This document shows positions 1 to 8,601 of a DNA stretch of 31,769 bases, piece after piece. Origin of the DNA: a virus; IMG/VR virus record IMGVR_UViG_3300027754_000291, positions 1 to 31,769 of that record; one strand, given 5' to 3'. The position numbers and the translations under genes were made by a program. A model generated the notes under the pieces. That model was not told where the DNA came from. It saw only the letters and a list, made by a program, of their open reading frames with translations, and did not search any database. Every line of letters starts with the position of its first letter. Positions within the stretch are counted from its first letter, which is position 1.

Positions 1-1833
1 TTGTCTACCAAAGGTGGGTTAACTTGGATAAAAGGCAGAAGTGGCGCAACTGGTCATCGTTTAACCGATACCGCAAGAGGTGTTACAAAATCACTTGCAT
101 CTAACTCTACTGACGCAGAAGCAACTGAAAGCACAGGATTAACTGCGTTTAGCACAACTGGATTTACGATTGGTGCTGATGCGGATTACAACACATCTGC
201 GGCTACTTATGTTTCATGGACATTCCGTAAACAAGCAAAGTTCTTTGATATTGTGACTTATACAGGGAATGGGTCAACTCAGACAATTGCACATAATCTT
301 GGAAGTGTCCCCGGTTGTATTATTGTTAAAAATACATCAGATTCTACTAATTGGCCGGTTTATCATAGAGGATGTAGCGGGACAGGCGACACTATAATAC
401 TTTTAAACGATACGTATATTGCACAAACTAATACCGCTTTTAATAATGCTCTACCAACTTCAACTAATTTTCAAGTCGGAAATCCAAGCGGTACAAATGG
501 CACAAACGCCAATGGTAATACATACGTTGCCTACCTATTCGCCCATGACGCAGGAGGCTTTGGCCTAACTGGTACAGACAATGTGATTTCGTGTGGAACA
601 TACACTACTGATGGCAGTGGCGTTGCAACTGTAAGTTTGGGCTATGAGCCTCAATGGGTTTTAACCAAAGCAACTAGTGGGATTTACGGAGAAACAAATT
701 GGGTTATTGCTGACAATATGCGTGGTATGCCAGCACCTCCTACAACTGACGGGGTTGGTGGATTATTTCCAAACACTTCAGGCGCAGAAGATAATAATTT
801 CAACAGAAGTGTTCACCCAACAAGTACAGGTTTTGTAGCAAATCAATATGCGTCAACACCCTACATCTACATAGCCATTCGCAGAGGCCCGATGAAAGTG
901 CCTACTGTGGGGACGAGTGTGTTTAGTCCTAACACTTCATCAGGCACAACAGGTACAGCTATTACAACTGGATTCCCCGTTGATTTATCAATTTCTCAGT
1001 ATCGTTTGGGAGACCCAGCGTTTTGGGGTGACAGACTTCGCGGAGTAGATACAACAACTGTGGGGACGTCCACACCTCGCTTAAAAAGCGATGGCACTGG
1101 CGCAGAAACTTTATCTAGTTTCACTAGGAATTGGGGCAGTACTGGAATTACAATATCTAGTAACTACAGTGGTTTGTCTACTATTTACTGGAACTTCAGA
1201 CGCGCCCCTAGCTTCTTTGATGAGGTTTGCGATACAGGGACGGGTGTAGCAAAAACTGTGACGCATAACTTAGGAGTTATGCCCGAATTAGTAATTCGAA
1301 AAAGTAGAAGCAACACAGGGCCATATTGGTTAGTTGGGTCAACATATTTATCATATGCCAATGATGAATATTTAAAACTATCTACAACTGGCGCAATATC
1401 TGCTGGAGGTGGTAGTTATTGGAATAGCACAGCCCCCACTTCGTCTGTGTTTAGTGTTGGAAATAATTCGTATTCAAATGGTAACGGATACACATTTGTG
1501 ACTTACCTTTTTGCAACTCTTGCAGGTATTTCCAAAGTAGGCTCATACACAGGCAATGGCTCAACTCAAACAATTGATTGCGGATTCGGTGCGGGTGGTG
1601 CAAGGTTTGTTCTTATCAAACGCACAGACTCAACGGGTGATTGGTATGTATACGACACAGCCCGTGGCATGACAGTATTGACAGACCCATATTTATGGTT
1701 AAACGATTCAGTAGCTGAAGTGGCAACTCTTGGCTCTGTTACAACAGTCTCAACAGGCTTTGCTTTAAATGCGGCAATTACAGTAGCAATTAACACAAGT
1801 TCAGCAAGCTACATCTTTTTGGCAATCGCATAA
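1..1833 (+). CDS. Tail fibre / receptor-binding protein with repeated beta-rich domains (5' end cut)
   Basis: Likely a host-recognition part of the virion. The product is rich in Gly, Ser, Thr and Asn, as tail fibres are. It repeats one module: a WTFRK- or WNFRR-like strand, then FFD, then TGNGSTQTIAHNLG-like text, then a strand around IIVKNTSDSTNWPVYHRG. Copies begin near residues 75, 400 and 515; the third is partly degraded. This module is common in tail proteins of aquatic phages. The frame is open from the first base and begins with an in-frame TTG without visible upstream sequence, so the true start probably lies outside the window. The stop is followed after 9 bp by the chaperone-like gene, as is usual for fibre/chaperone pairs. 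The receptor cannot be told from sequence. Confidence 0.7.
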   Translation: MSTKGGLTWIKGRSGATGHRLTDTARGVTKSLASNSTDAEATESTGLTAFSTTGFTIGADADYNTSAATYVSWTFRKQAKFFDIVTYTGNGSTQTIAHNLGSVPGCIIVKNTSDSTNWPVYHRGCSGTGDTIILLNDTYIAQTNTAFNNALPTSTNFQVGNPSGTNGTNANGNTYVAYLFAHDAGGFGLTGTDNVISCGTYTTDGSGVATVSLGYEPQWVLTKATSGIYGETNWVIADNMRGMPAPPTTDGVGGLFPNTSGAEDNNFNRSVHPTSTGFVANQYASTPYIYIAIRRGPMKVPTVGTSVFSPNTSSGTTGTAITTGFPVDLSISQYRLGDPAFWGDRLRGVDTTTVGTSTPRLKSDGTGAETLSSFTRNWGSTGITISSNYSGLSTIYWNFRRAPSFFDEVCDTGTGVAKTVTHNLGVMPELVIRKSRSNTGPYWLVGSTYLSYANDEYLKLSTTGAISAGGGSYWNSTAPTSSVFSVGNNSYSNGNGYTFVTYLFATLAGISKVGSYTGNGSTQTIDCGFGAGGARFVLIKRTDSTGDWYVYDTARGMTVLTDPYLWLNDSVAEVATLGSVTTVSTGFALNAAITVAINTSSASYIFLAIA

Positions 1834-1842
1834 GGAAAAATC

Positions 1843-2325
1843 ATGCAAATACGAATTCGCGCAACAGGTCAAGTGCTTTTACAACACGAGTGGGAAAAGT
1901 GGGTCGCCCAAACTTACGCCAAATCTTTGAGTGGCATTACCGAAGAGGCGGTCAATAGGTTTGAATCAGACATTGTGTTTGAAGGCCCACAAGCATCAGG
2001 TGGTACGGTATATCAATACTCACAGCAAGACGGCGTTGAGCAGATTGATGGCAAGTGGTACACCAAGTATGTGCTTGGCCCTGTCTTTACAGATGGTGAG
2101 ACAACTGCCGCAGAACAAGAAGCCGCTTACAAAGCCATTAAAGACGCAGAGCAAGCCAAGTCTGTACGCACCTCACGCACGGAAAAGCTCAAGGACTGCG
2201 ACTGGACTCAGATTTCTGATAGCACTGCGGATAAAACTGCATGGGCTACGTACCGTCAAGCATTGCGTGATGTTACTGCTCAGTCTGGCTTCCCTTGGAC
2301 AATCACTTGGCCTGACGCGCCCTAA
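1843..2325 (+). CDS. Tail fibre assembly / tail assembly chaperone-like protein
   Basis: The C-terminal 50 residues have the pattern typical of phage tail assembly chaperones: charged helix, L-K-D-C-D-W-T-Q, short linker, W-x-x-Y-R-Q-A-L-R-D, then G-F-P-W-x-I-x-W-P-D-x-P at the end. Such proteins help fold or trim the fibre encoded just upstream and are not always in the finished particle. The N-terminal 95 residues have a hydrophilic mixed composition and vary widely in the family. The ATG follows an AAGGAAAA ribosome site that overlaps the stop of the fibre gene. Family assignment rests on the C-terminal motif. The chaperone role is inferred from family and position. Confidence 0.7.
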   Translation: MQIRIRATGQVLLQHEWEKWVAQTYAKSLSGITEEAVNRFESDIVFEGPQASGGTVYQYSQQDGVEQIDGKWYTKYVLGPVFTDGETTAAEQEAAYKAIKDAEQAKSVRTSRTEKLKDCDWTQISDSTADKTAWATYRQALRDVTAQSGFPWTITWPDAP

Positions 2326-2327
2326 TC

Positions 2328-2420
2328 ATGAAAGACTGGACTGAAGCAATCATTGCGGCAGTCTCTATCACTGCGTTTATTGTTTTTGGTACGTACATAA
2401 TTGCATGGAGTGTGGTGTGA
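2328..2420 (+). CDS. Very small single-pass membrane protein (30 aa)
   Basis: Starting two bases after the previous stop, this reads MKDWTEAIIAAVSITAFIVF and ends AWSVV. It has a short charged N-terminus (K2, D3, E6) followed by about 20 hydrophobic residues, so a single membrane helix is predicted. Its position at the head of the holin/endolysin group suggests a role in lysis or membrane conditioning, but nothing in the sequence proves that. It is short enough to be missed by length-filtered gene callers. The tight packing and clean helix argue that it is real. Confidence 0.5.
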   Translation: MKDWTEAIIAAVSITAFIVFGTYIIAWSVV

Positions 2421-2423
2421 TAA

Positions 2424-2711
2424 ATGCGTTGGCTCATACTGTTACTGCTGTTGGGGCTAGTTGGAGCCGTAGCCAAGAGCGGATGCCATGTGCGCGAGTT
2501 CTATGGGATTGCTTACACAGTCCACGACCCAACCCTGCGGCACAGAGAGATGGTAGCGTGGCTCGACAAGAATGCGCCCTATTGCAAGACAACGGATTAC
2601 GTGGTCATCTGGAACAATCTGGGCGAATGGGCGGGAACGGCAGACTCACCAAAGATTAGAGAGTTAGTCATTCATGGGTACAAAGAGGCACAAGAGCGTG
2701 AAAAGAAATGA
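2424..2711 (+). CDS. Small exported or membrane-anchored protein of the lysis region (95 aa)
   Basis: The N-terminus MRWLILLLLLGLVGAVAKSG is a strong signal peptide or signal anchor. A hydrophilic domain follows with two cysteines (C21 and C54) and a conserved-looking core, REFYGIAYTVHDPTLRHREM and VIWNNLGEWAGTADS. The C-terminus is highly charged. C21 lies just after the hydrophobic stretch, so a lipoprotein-like processing site is conceivable, although the preceding residues (K-S-G) do not make a good lipobox. The gene starts 3 bp after the small membrane protein and its stop overlaps the next start (ATGA). Its neighbours suggest a spanin-like or envelope role, which remains unproven. Confidence 0.6.
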   Translation: MRWLILLLLLGLVGAVAKSGCHVREFYGIAYTVHDPTLRHREMVAWLDKNAPYCKTTDYVVIWNNLGEWAGTADSPKIRELVIHGYKEAQEREKK

Positions 2712-2944
2712 TCGACACCATCAAATTATTTCCGACCGTTCAGCCGTCTGGGTATCCAGACAAGCATGACCTTGCTCAGAAAAAGATGGAAAGACAGCAT
2801 GAAGTTAACAAGGCAAATGAGTTAGCCAAACAGAAACAGGTGCAGTTGCAAGACATAGGGTTTGAGATTTACTGCAAGAAGACAGTGCAAGACCGGCTCC
2901 GTATGGAGATATTTAACAACCGCAAACTGGATGTATACGTGTAA
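2708..2944 (+). CDS. Small charged hypothetical protein (78 aa)
   Basis: The gene begins in an ATGA overlap with the previous one and ends in a TAATG overlap with the next, which supports it as a real member of the operon. The product is a mostly helical, Lys/Gln/Glu-rich polypeptide. Residues 20-48 look like an amphipathic or coiled-coil helix. The C-terminus ends KLDVYV. No signal peptide, membrane segment or catalytic motif is visible. I do not recognise the family. Confidence 0.55.
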   Translation: MIDTIKLFPTVQPSGYPDKHDLAQKKMERQHEVNKANELAKQKQVQLQDIGFEIYCKKTVQDRLRMEIFNNRKLDVYV

Positions 2945-3666
2945 TGGTTACAAAGAAACCCCCAGCCAAGGTAGCGCCTGTCAAACAGCGTACACCCAAG
3001 CCCAAACCAGAACAGATAATCAATGTATCTATTTCTGAGCCAGCCCCTGTCAAGCCTGAAGCTAAGAAAGACGACAGCACCGTTGGTAAAGTGATTGGTT
3101 TAATTGAATGGGTGGACAATCCTTTCAAGTTGTTTACGGTTATCCTGCTGTCGTTCTTGTTCTTTGCGGGTTATTTTGCTTGGGACTCACGTACAGTCAT
3201 TTTGAACGCCATTACAAGCTCAAGCCACCAGCCCCAGCTTAAAGAAATCAAAGTGCTGGAGCACATAGCTGAAAAACTGAAGAAAGACTTAGAAGCTGAG
3301 ACTGTGCTGGTTCACAAAGTAGCTCTGGTAGTTAATAGCCGGATTACGCTACTTGCGTATGGCCCAAAGGGTCGAGACATAACGCTTGATGGCTATAACT
3401 CTACCTTGTTTGGCAAAGATGCCACCCGTAACTCTGCCGTAATTGCAATGATGAATGGCGAGGTGCATTGCGATAAGCTTGTGGCCTCTGGTAAAACATC
3501 AGACTGGGAAGAGAAACAAGGCGTAGGCTACATCTGCCGTGGTTCAATACCACCTGAAATGGGTGCATTTGAGGGGTACATCTCTGTGGGCTTTACCAAA
3601 GAACCACAAGACCTTGGCGCAGTCAAAACCCGTATCAACCTAGCCGCCACTGAAATGGCTAAATAA
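2944..3666 (+). CDS. Single-pass membrane protein with cytoplasmic Pro/Lys tail and C-terminal soluble domain (240 aa)
   Basis: Residues 1-48 are basic and proline-rich (KKPPAKVAPVKQRTPKPKP), and residues 62-80 form one clear membrane helix. The remaining 160 residues make a soluble domain with alternating strands and helices, including VALVVNSRITLLAYGPKGRD and a closing SVGFTKEPQDLGAVKTRINL stretch. That pattern is loosely like a small sensory (GAF-like) fold, but I cannot assign it. Two cysteines, in GEVHCDKL and GYICRGS, lie in the soluble part. The gene shares one base of its start with the preceding stop and precedes the holin by 9 bp, so a lysis-control or envelope function is possible. 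Confidence 0.55.
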   Translation: MVTKKPPAKVAPVKQRTPKPKPEQIINVSISEPAPVKPEAKKDDSTVGKVIGLIEWVDNPFKLFTVILLSFLFFAGYFAWDSRTVILNAITSSSHQPQLKEIKVLEHIAEKLKKDLEAETVLVHKVALVVNSRITLLAYGPKGRDITLDGYNSTLFGKDATRNSAVIAMMNGEVHCDKLVASGKTSDWEEKQGVGYICRGSIPPEMGAFEGYISVGFTKEPQDLGAVKTRINLAATEMAK

Positions 3667-3675
3667 GGAGTAACC

Positions 3676-4170
3676 ATGCTTGATATTCTTTCCGGTGGAC
3701 TGATGGGTTCCATCTTTGGTGGGCTGTTCCGTATGGCCCCCGAAGTGCTCAAATATTTTGACAAGAAGAACGAACGCCAGCACGAGTTGGCAATGTTCAA
3801 AAACCAATGCGACTTGGAAGCCCAGCGCGGCCAGCAGAAATTGGCTGAGATTGGCGCACAGCGTGAAGCCGCTATTGACGTAGGTGTTATGGATGCGTTT
3901 AACAACGCCATCACCCAGCAGGCCGAGATGGTCAAAGCCGCAGGCGGTTGGGTAGCCAGCCTTTCAGCTTCTGTCCGTCCGGTGGTTACCTATTGGGTGC
4001 TGTTTGTTTGGTCGTTCATCCACGTATGGTTTGCATGGAACGCATGGCTTGCCGGTGCGCCTGCCGTAGAAGTGTTTAAGACCATGATGACACCTGACTT
4101 CTCAGCCCTGTTGTCTGGGACAATTAACTATTGGTTTCTTGATCGTACTTTAAAGCAAAGGGGTATTTAA
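3676..4170 (+). CDS. Holin, gene-transfer-agent 3TM type
   Basis: Forms the membrane lesion that releases the endolysin. The product matches the GTA_holin_3TM family pattern. There is an N-terminal glycine-rich hydrophobic segment (GGLMGSIFGGLFRMAPEVL, residues 7-25), a charged helical linker (residues 29-68), QQAEMVKAAGGWVASLSASV, a strong aromatic membrane helix at 102-124, and a third segment around ALLSGTINYWFLDRTLK. The ATG follows an AAGGAG ribosome site with good spacing. A 38-residue gene and the endolysin follow immediately, giving the expected lysis cassette. Length (164 aa) fits the family. Confidence 0.8.
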   Translation: MLDILSGGLMGSIFGGLFRMAPEVLKYFDKKNERQHELAMFKNQCDLEAQRGQQKLAEIGAQREAAIDVGVMDAFNNAITQQAEMVKAAGGWVASLSASVRPVVTYWVLFVWSFIHVWFAWNAWLAGAPAVEVFKTMMTPDFSALLSGTINYWFLDRTLKQRGI

Positions 4171-4287
4171 ATGGCACACGCAAACAACTGTTTAGTTCAC
4201 GAAGACGGCCCATGCACCTGTGGATTTGAAGAGATTCTTGAAGACGAGGCAAGAGAAGCCGAACAAGAGCATCTTGAACAAGAATGA
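4171..4287 (+). CDS. Tiny acidic cysteine-containing protein between holin and endolysin (38 aa)
   Basis: The start codon directly abuts the holin stop and the stop overlaps the endolysin start (ATGA), so translation is likely coupled. The product begins MAHANNCLVHEDGPCTCGFE and continues as a strongly acidic helix. Cys7, His10, Cys15 and Cys17 could make a small metal site. No signal peptide or membrane helix is present. Function is unknown. Position suggests a modulator of lysis, but a passenger gene is equally possible. Confidence 0.5.
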   Translation: MAHANNCLVHEDGPCTCGFEEILEDEAREAEQEHLEQE

Positions 4288-4727
4288 ACCTAGAACTAGC
4301 CGCTGAACTGTGCCGCCGGTATGAAGGGTATCGGGCTAAGCCCTACCTTTGTCCGGCTGGCGTGGCTACGATTGGCTACGGTTCTACCTACTACGCAGAC
4401 AAACGCAAGGTAACTTTGGAAGACGCTCCGATGGACGAACCTACGGCTAGGGCGCTTTTAATGATTGAGCTTGAGCACACGTACCTACCCGGTGTTCTGC
4501 GTAACTGCCCCGGCTTGATTACTGACGTACGTAAGTGCAACGCCATCGTGGACTTCTGCTACAACCTAGGCACAGGACGCTTGCAAACATCTACGTTAAA
4601 GAGGAAAATCAATGCCAATGATTGGGAAGGCGCAAAAGAACAACTGATGCTCTGGACTAAAGGTGGCGGTCGGGTACTGCCGGGTCTGTTTAAACGCCGC
4701 ACGGCTGAGTGCGCTTTGTTGGATTAA
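4284..4727 (+). CDS. Endolysin, T4-type lysozyme (GH24)
   Basis: Cleaves the glycan strands of peptidoglycan (N-acetylmuramidase) at the end of infection. The N-terminal RRYEGYRAKPYLCPAGVATI and GYGST give the GH24 signature. Glu14 aligns with the catalytic Glu11 of T4 lysozyme and Thr29 with Thr26. The position of T4 Asp20 is Cys23, with the same 9- and 6-residue spacings. Later conserved pieces include the DFCYNLG segment near residue 90 and the GLFKRRTAE motif near the C-terminus. Length (147 aa) is normal for this family. There is no signal-arrest-release helix at the N-terminus, so it probably needs the upstream holin to reach the wall. The start overlaps the preceding stop. Confidence 0.9.
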   Translation: MNLELAAELCRRYEGYRAKPYLCPAGVATIGYGSTYYADKRKVTLEDAPMDEPTARALLMIELEHTYLPGVLRNCPGLITDVRKCNAIVDFCYNLGTGRLQTSTLKRKINANDWEGAKEQLMLWTKGGGRVLPGLFKRRTAECALLD

Positions 4728-4730
4728 CCG

Positions 4731-6629
4731 ATGGCACTTAAAAAACTAACTTTGAAAGCTGGTGTAAACAAAGAAAACACCCGTTATACCAATGAAAATG
4801 GTTGGTATGAATCCGATAAAGTGCGGTTTCGCCAAGGTACGCCTGAAAAAATTGGTGGTTGGGAACGCATATCAGCGGCAACATTCTTAGGTGTTTGTCG
4901 TTCTTTGTGGAATTGGGTCACTCTTGGATTTTTAAATTTAGTTGGGGTTGGCACTAACTTAAAGTTTTATATTGAGAGCGGCGGCGCATACAACGACATT
5001 ACACCTATTCGGGCATCTAGCACAATTAACAACAACCCGTTTGTAGCTACAAATGGCTCTGCCACAATCACAGTAACAGATACAAGTCACGGTGCTATTA
5101 CGGGTGACTTTGTTACTTTTAGTGGTGCTATAGGGTTGGGCGGGAATATCACGGCTACGGTGTTAAACGCTGAATATCAAATAACAGTTCTTACTGCAAA
5201 TACATACACATTTACAGCGTCAGCCACAGCCAATGCAACGGATGCTTCTGGCTCTCCCGGTGGTGGTGCTTCTGTCGTAGCGGCGTATCAAATCAGTGTT
5301 GGCCCTGCCATAGTTGGCCCATTTGTTGGTTGGGGCGGTGGTACTTGGGGGCAAGGTGTGTGGGGTACTGGAGGTACTTCTTTATCTAGTATTCGCATTT
5401 GGAGTCAAAGCAATTTTGGTCAAAATTTAATTTTCAGTTACCGTGGGAGTCCTATTTATTATTGGGATGCCGCATCTGGTTTGACAACTAGGGGTGTTCT
5501 TGTTTCATCTTTGTCCGGTGCTTCTGATGTCCCAACAGTTCAAAATTTTATTTTTGTATCTGATACAAGCAGATTTGTATTTGCATTTGGTTGTAATGAC
5601 ATTGGTTCAGGAACACTAAACCCTATGTTAATCCGTTGGTCAGATCAAGAATCTGTAGTAAATTGGACACCGGCAACAATCAATCAAGCTGGTAGTGTGG
5701 TGTTATCTCACGGCTCAGAAATTATTACAGTTGTCCAAGCTCGGCAAGAAATTGTAGTATTTACTGATTCGTCTATTTATTCATTGCAATACCAAGGCCC
5801 ACCAGTAATATGGAGTTCTCAACTTCTTGGCGACAACATTTCAATTATTAGCCCTAATGCGGCTGTAATTGCTTCCGGTGTTGTGTATTGGATGGGTGTA
5901 GATAAGTTTTATAAATATGACGGGCGAGTCCAAACTTTGCGTTGCGATTTACTTCGTTTTATCTACCAAGACATTAACTTAGTTCAATCAACGCAAGTGT
6001 TTGCGGGAACCAATGAAGGCTTTAATGAAGTCTGGTGGTTTTATTGTTCTGCTACTAGCACCGCTATTGACCTGTACGCAATCTATAACTACGCAGAAGA
6101 TGTTTGGTCTTATGGAACGCTAAGTCGTACAGCATGGCTTGATTCGGGTTTGCGTGATTATCCGTTGGCGGCTACATACAACTCAACCACAAGTACTGGT
6201 AACCTTGTAAACCATGAGTATGGTGTAAACAACAATGAAACTGGAACACCTGTAGCAATTAACGCTTTAATTGGCTCTGCTGAGTTTGACATTGATGACG
6301 GCGATCATCTTGGATTTGTCTGGAGAATGCTCCCAGATATTACATTCCGTGGGTCTGACGCGGTTTCTCCGCAAGTGACTATGACACTAATCCCCATGCA
6401 GAACTCAGGATCCGGGTATAACAATCCAGTCTCTGTGGGCGGTAACTCAAGTGCGACAGTAACCCGTACATCTACTTCAGTGATTGAGCAGTTTACGGGT
6501 CAGGTGTACGTTAGGGTGCGAGGCCGTCAAATGATTCTTCAAGTTGAATCTAGCCAGATTGGGTGTACTTGGCAATTGGGTTCACCCCGTATTGACATCA
6601 AACAAGATGGCCGCAGGGGTAATTCATGA
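4731..6629 (+). CDS. Virion structural protein, possibly gp10-like packaged-DNA stabilisation / tail protein (632 aa)
   Basis: The product starts MALKKLTLKAGVNKENTRYT followed by ENGWYESDKVRFRQG. This opening and the repeated short beta-strand pattern (for example VLVSSLSGASDVP, VVYWMGVDKFYKYDGRVQTL) resemble proteins annotated in podovirus-like phages as stabilisation protein gp10 or tail tube components. Residues 110-190 contain a Gly/Thr/Ala-rich insert (TVTDTSHGAITGDFVTFSGA) that looks like a small beta domain. No catalytic motif or membrane segment is present. The ATG lies 3 bp after the endolysin stop and the gene ends in a 4-bp overlap with the next. A head-tail connector or tail role is inferred from family resemblance and position, not proved. 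Confidence 0.55.
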   Translation: MALKKLTLKAGVNKENTRYTNENGWYESDKVRFRQGTPEKIGGWERISAATFLGVCRSLWNWVTLGFLNLVGVGTNLKFYIESGGAYNDITPIRASSTINNNPFVATNGSATITVTDTSHGAITGDFVTFSGAIGLGGNITATVLNAEYQITVLTANTYTFTASATANATDASGSPGGGASVVAAYQISVGPAIVGPFVGWGGGTWGQGVWGTGGTSLSSIRIWSQSNFGQNLIFSYRGSPIYYWDAASGLTTRGVLVSSLSGASDVPTVQNFIFVSDTSRFVFAFGCNDIGSGTLNPMLIRWSDQESVVNWTPATINQAGSVVLSHGSEIITVVQARQEIVVFTDSSIYSLQYQGPPVIWSSQLLGDNISIISPNAAVIASGVVYWMGVDKFYKYDGRVQTLRCDLLRFIYQDINLVQSTQVFAGTNEGFNEVWWFYCSATSTAIDLYAIYNYAEDVWSYGTLSRTAWLDSGLRDYPLAATYNSTTSTGNLVNHEYGVNNNETGTPVAINALIGSAEFDIDDGDHLGFVWRMLPDITFRGSDAVSPQVTMTLIPMQNSGSGYNNPVSVGGNSSATVTRTSTSVIEQFTGQVYVRVRGRQMILQVESSQIGCTWQLGSPRIDIKQDGRRGNS

Positions 6630-6967
6630 TTGTTATATCCGAGTTTGAGATCAATCAGGTTGCTTCGCCCAACCTACCACTGTCTCCGCTTGAGTACAAC
6701 CAGCAATACACCAATCAGCTAAACAACGTACTACGCCTGTACTTTAATAGGGTTGATGCTATTCTTGGTCAGCTTAAGACAGATGAAATCATCCCACCGT
6801 TAACTAATTACACTGTAGCAACATTACCTAGCGCAGTCACTTCAGGTAAAGGTGCAAGGTCTTTTGTTACTGATGCTTTAGCTCCTGTATTTGGGGCAAC
6901 CGTTGCGACTGGCGGGGCAGTGGCAGTGCCCGTCTACTCTGACGGCACGAATTGGAAGGTCGGGTAA
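6626..6967 (+). CDS. Small virion-associated protein with phage C-terminal beta motif (113 aa)
   Basis: The C-terminal 45 residues (SGKGARSFVTDALAPVFGAT through VPVYSDGTNWKVG) match a small beta-structured ending found on many phage tail and fibre proteins, where it probably caps or attaches a trimer. The N-terminal half is hydrophilic and Asn/Gln-rich with a helical stretch around LNNVLRLYFNRVDAILGQL, compatible with a short coiled coil. The start overlaps the previous stop by 4 bp and the stop shares a base with the next start. It is likely a minor particle component. Confidence 0.6.
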   Translation: MIVISEFEINQVASPNLPLSPLEYNQQYTNQLNNVLRLYFNRVDAILGQLKTDEIIPPLTNYTVATLPSAVTSGKGARSFVTDALAPVFGATVATGGAVAVPVYSDGTNWKVG

Positions 6968-8601
6968 TGACTTTAGAAGAACTTAAAGCCCTGTATGCCG
7001 AGAAAGGCGCTACTGAAGCCGTTCATGGCGTATCTGAACAGGGCGACACCGTAGATTACCAACCTATTCAATATGGGCAAGGATGGACTGCTTGGGATAA
7101 AGCGCCTGAAATTATTGGATATCAAGATGGTGCAGGCGGTGGAGAAGGCGGTGATCAGCCCGTTCCAATTTATAGCACTGACAAAAAACTTGGTGGCTTT
7201 GCCAAGCAAGAAGGCGATTACATCACTTCCTACGACTTAGACGGCAACGTTGTTAAACGTGAGAAGATGGATCATGATAACTTTTTAAAGACCATGATCA
7301 AGGATCTTGGGCCTTTAGCTCTGGCCGCCATGACAATGGGTGGCGGTAATGCTTTGCTAGGAAATGCATTATTTGGCCTGACAGGTGCAGGTGCATCAGC
7401 CGCTGGCGGAGCTTTGGCAGGCAGTTTAAACGCTTATGGAAATGACAGCAACATCCTTAAAGGCGCATTGCTTGGTGGTGTATCGGGCGCAGGCTCTGCA
7501 AAACTTGCAGATATTTTTGGTGCTGATACTTTAGGCAAAACGTTTGAAAATGCCAAGATAGGCGATATAACCAAAGCAATTAACTTTGCTCAAAACCCCA
7601 CCCTAGCCGGAGCGGCAAATATTGCCTCTCCTTACATGACAACCAACTTTGAACTTGGTGATACTGGATTTACCACTAACGATTTACTTAAAGGCGTTAA
7701 CACGGCGCAAGCTTTTGGTAGTGGAGATAACAAAAAGATATTTGACGCTATTACAGGTTTAGCTAAAGGAACAGACTTTAGCGGTTTAACCGCAAGCGAA
7801 CAGGCGGAACGTAATGCCAATCGAGAAACCGCACGTTTAAACAAAATTGAAAACGCAGTTTTAAACCAGCCAGCGTCTGATGATGGGTCAACACAAGGAA
7901 TTGTTGATTTAATTAATGAGATGTACCCAGCCGCAGATGTTAAAGGTATGTCTCAAGGCGATTTAGTTAAATTCCTTGAAGCCAATATGGGTGAAATTCA
8001 AGGTTCTGCGGAGCTTGAAACTTTGCTTAAAGGCCAAGGAAAAACTGCCGCAGATGAAGGCACTGTTACTGTAACGGGCGATAGGCCTACAGGCCTTGGC
8101 GACTTTATGGTTCCCACCACAGATACACCCAAGGGCAATGTGGTTCCAGTAGATAACCCTGATGAAGTGGTTATTACAGGTGATCGTCCCGCGCCGTATA
8201 TTTCTAGCCTTAGAACCAAAGATATTAAGTCTGACATTCCGGATGAGATAACTTCCGATCAGATTGACAAGTTGTTTCCAGATATTGATTTTAATGATAT
8301 CTTGCAAACTGTTACCGTTCCGGGCGACACAAAAACTGTTACTCCAACCAAGACGGTTATTCCTGCAACTGTTACGCCAAAAACAACTGTGCCGGGAACA
8401 ACAACCACAGAGCAGGCATTAATGAATCTTGGTTTAAACGCACCAATGCCTAGCCAAGATCCGTATGCCAATATAAAATTGATGGAAGAGTTGTTTGGCG
8501 GTGATACAGCTTACAAGCTCAGAGCACTTGGAGCACCTAAAAACCAAGCATCTACGGATATGGATGCTCTTGCTCGTTTACTAAGGAAGCAAAATGGATG
8601 A
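6967..8601 (+). CDS. Putative internal or minor virion protein with Gly/Ala-rich core and TGDRP repeats (544 aa)
   Basis: I chose the ATG at 6967: it follows a GGAAGGT ribosome site at 6954-6960 and shares a base with the previous stop. A TTG 15 bp upstream is open but lies over that site. Residues 105-170 are a Gly/Ala-rich hydrophobic stretch (LLGNALFGLTGAGASAAGGA) that could insert in or cross a membrane. The C-terminal third carries two near-copies of a VTVTGDRP / VVITGDRP motif, then a Thr/Val/Pro-rich linker around TVTPTKTVIPATVTPKTTV. The combination resembles internal or ejected virion proteins. No enzymatic motif was seen. Confidence 0.55.
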   Translation: MTLEELKALYAEKGATEAVHGVSEQGDTVDYQPIQYGQGWTAWDKAPEIIGYQDGAGGGEGGDQPVPIYSTDKKLGGFAKQEGDYITSYDLDGNVVKREKMDHDNFLKTMIKDLGPLALAAMTMGGGNALLGNALFGLTGAGASAAGGALAGSLNAYGNDSNILKGALLGGVSGAGSAKLADIFGADTLGKTFENAKIGDITKAINFAQNPTLAGAANIASPYMTTNFELGDTGFTTNDLLKGVNTAQAFGSGDNKKIFDAITGLAKGTDFSGLTASEQAERNANRETARLNKIENAVLNQPASDDGSTQGIVDLINEMYPAADVKGMSQGDLVKFLEANMGEIQGSAELETLLKGQGKTAADEGTVTVTGDRPTGLGDFMVPTTDTPKGNVVPVDNPDEVVITGDRPAPYISSLRTKDIKSDIPDEITSDQIDKLFPDIDFNDILQTVTVPGDTKTVTPTKTVIPATVTPKTTVPGTTTTEQALMNLGLNAPMPSQDPYANIKLMEELFGGDTAYKLRALGAPKNQASTDMDALARLLRKQNG

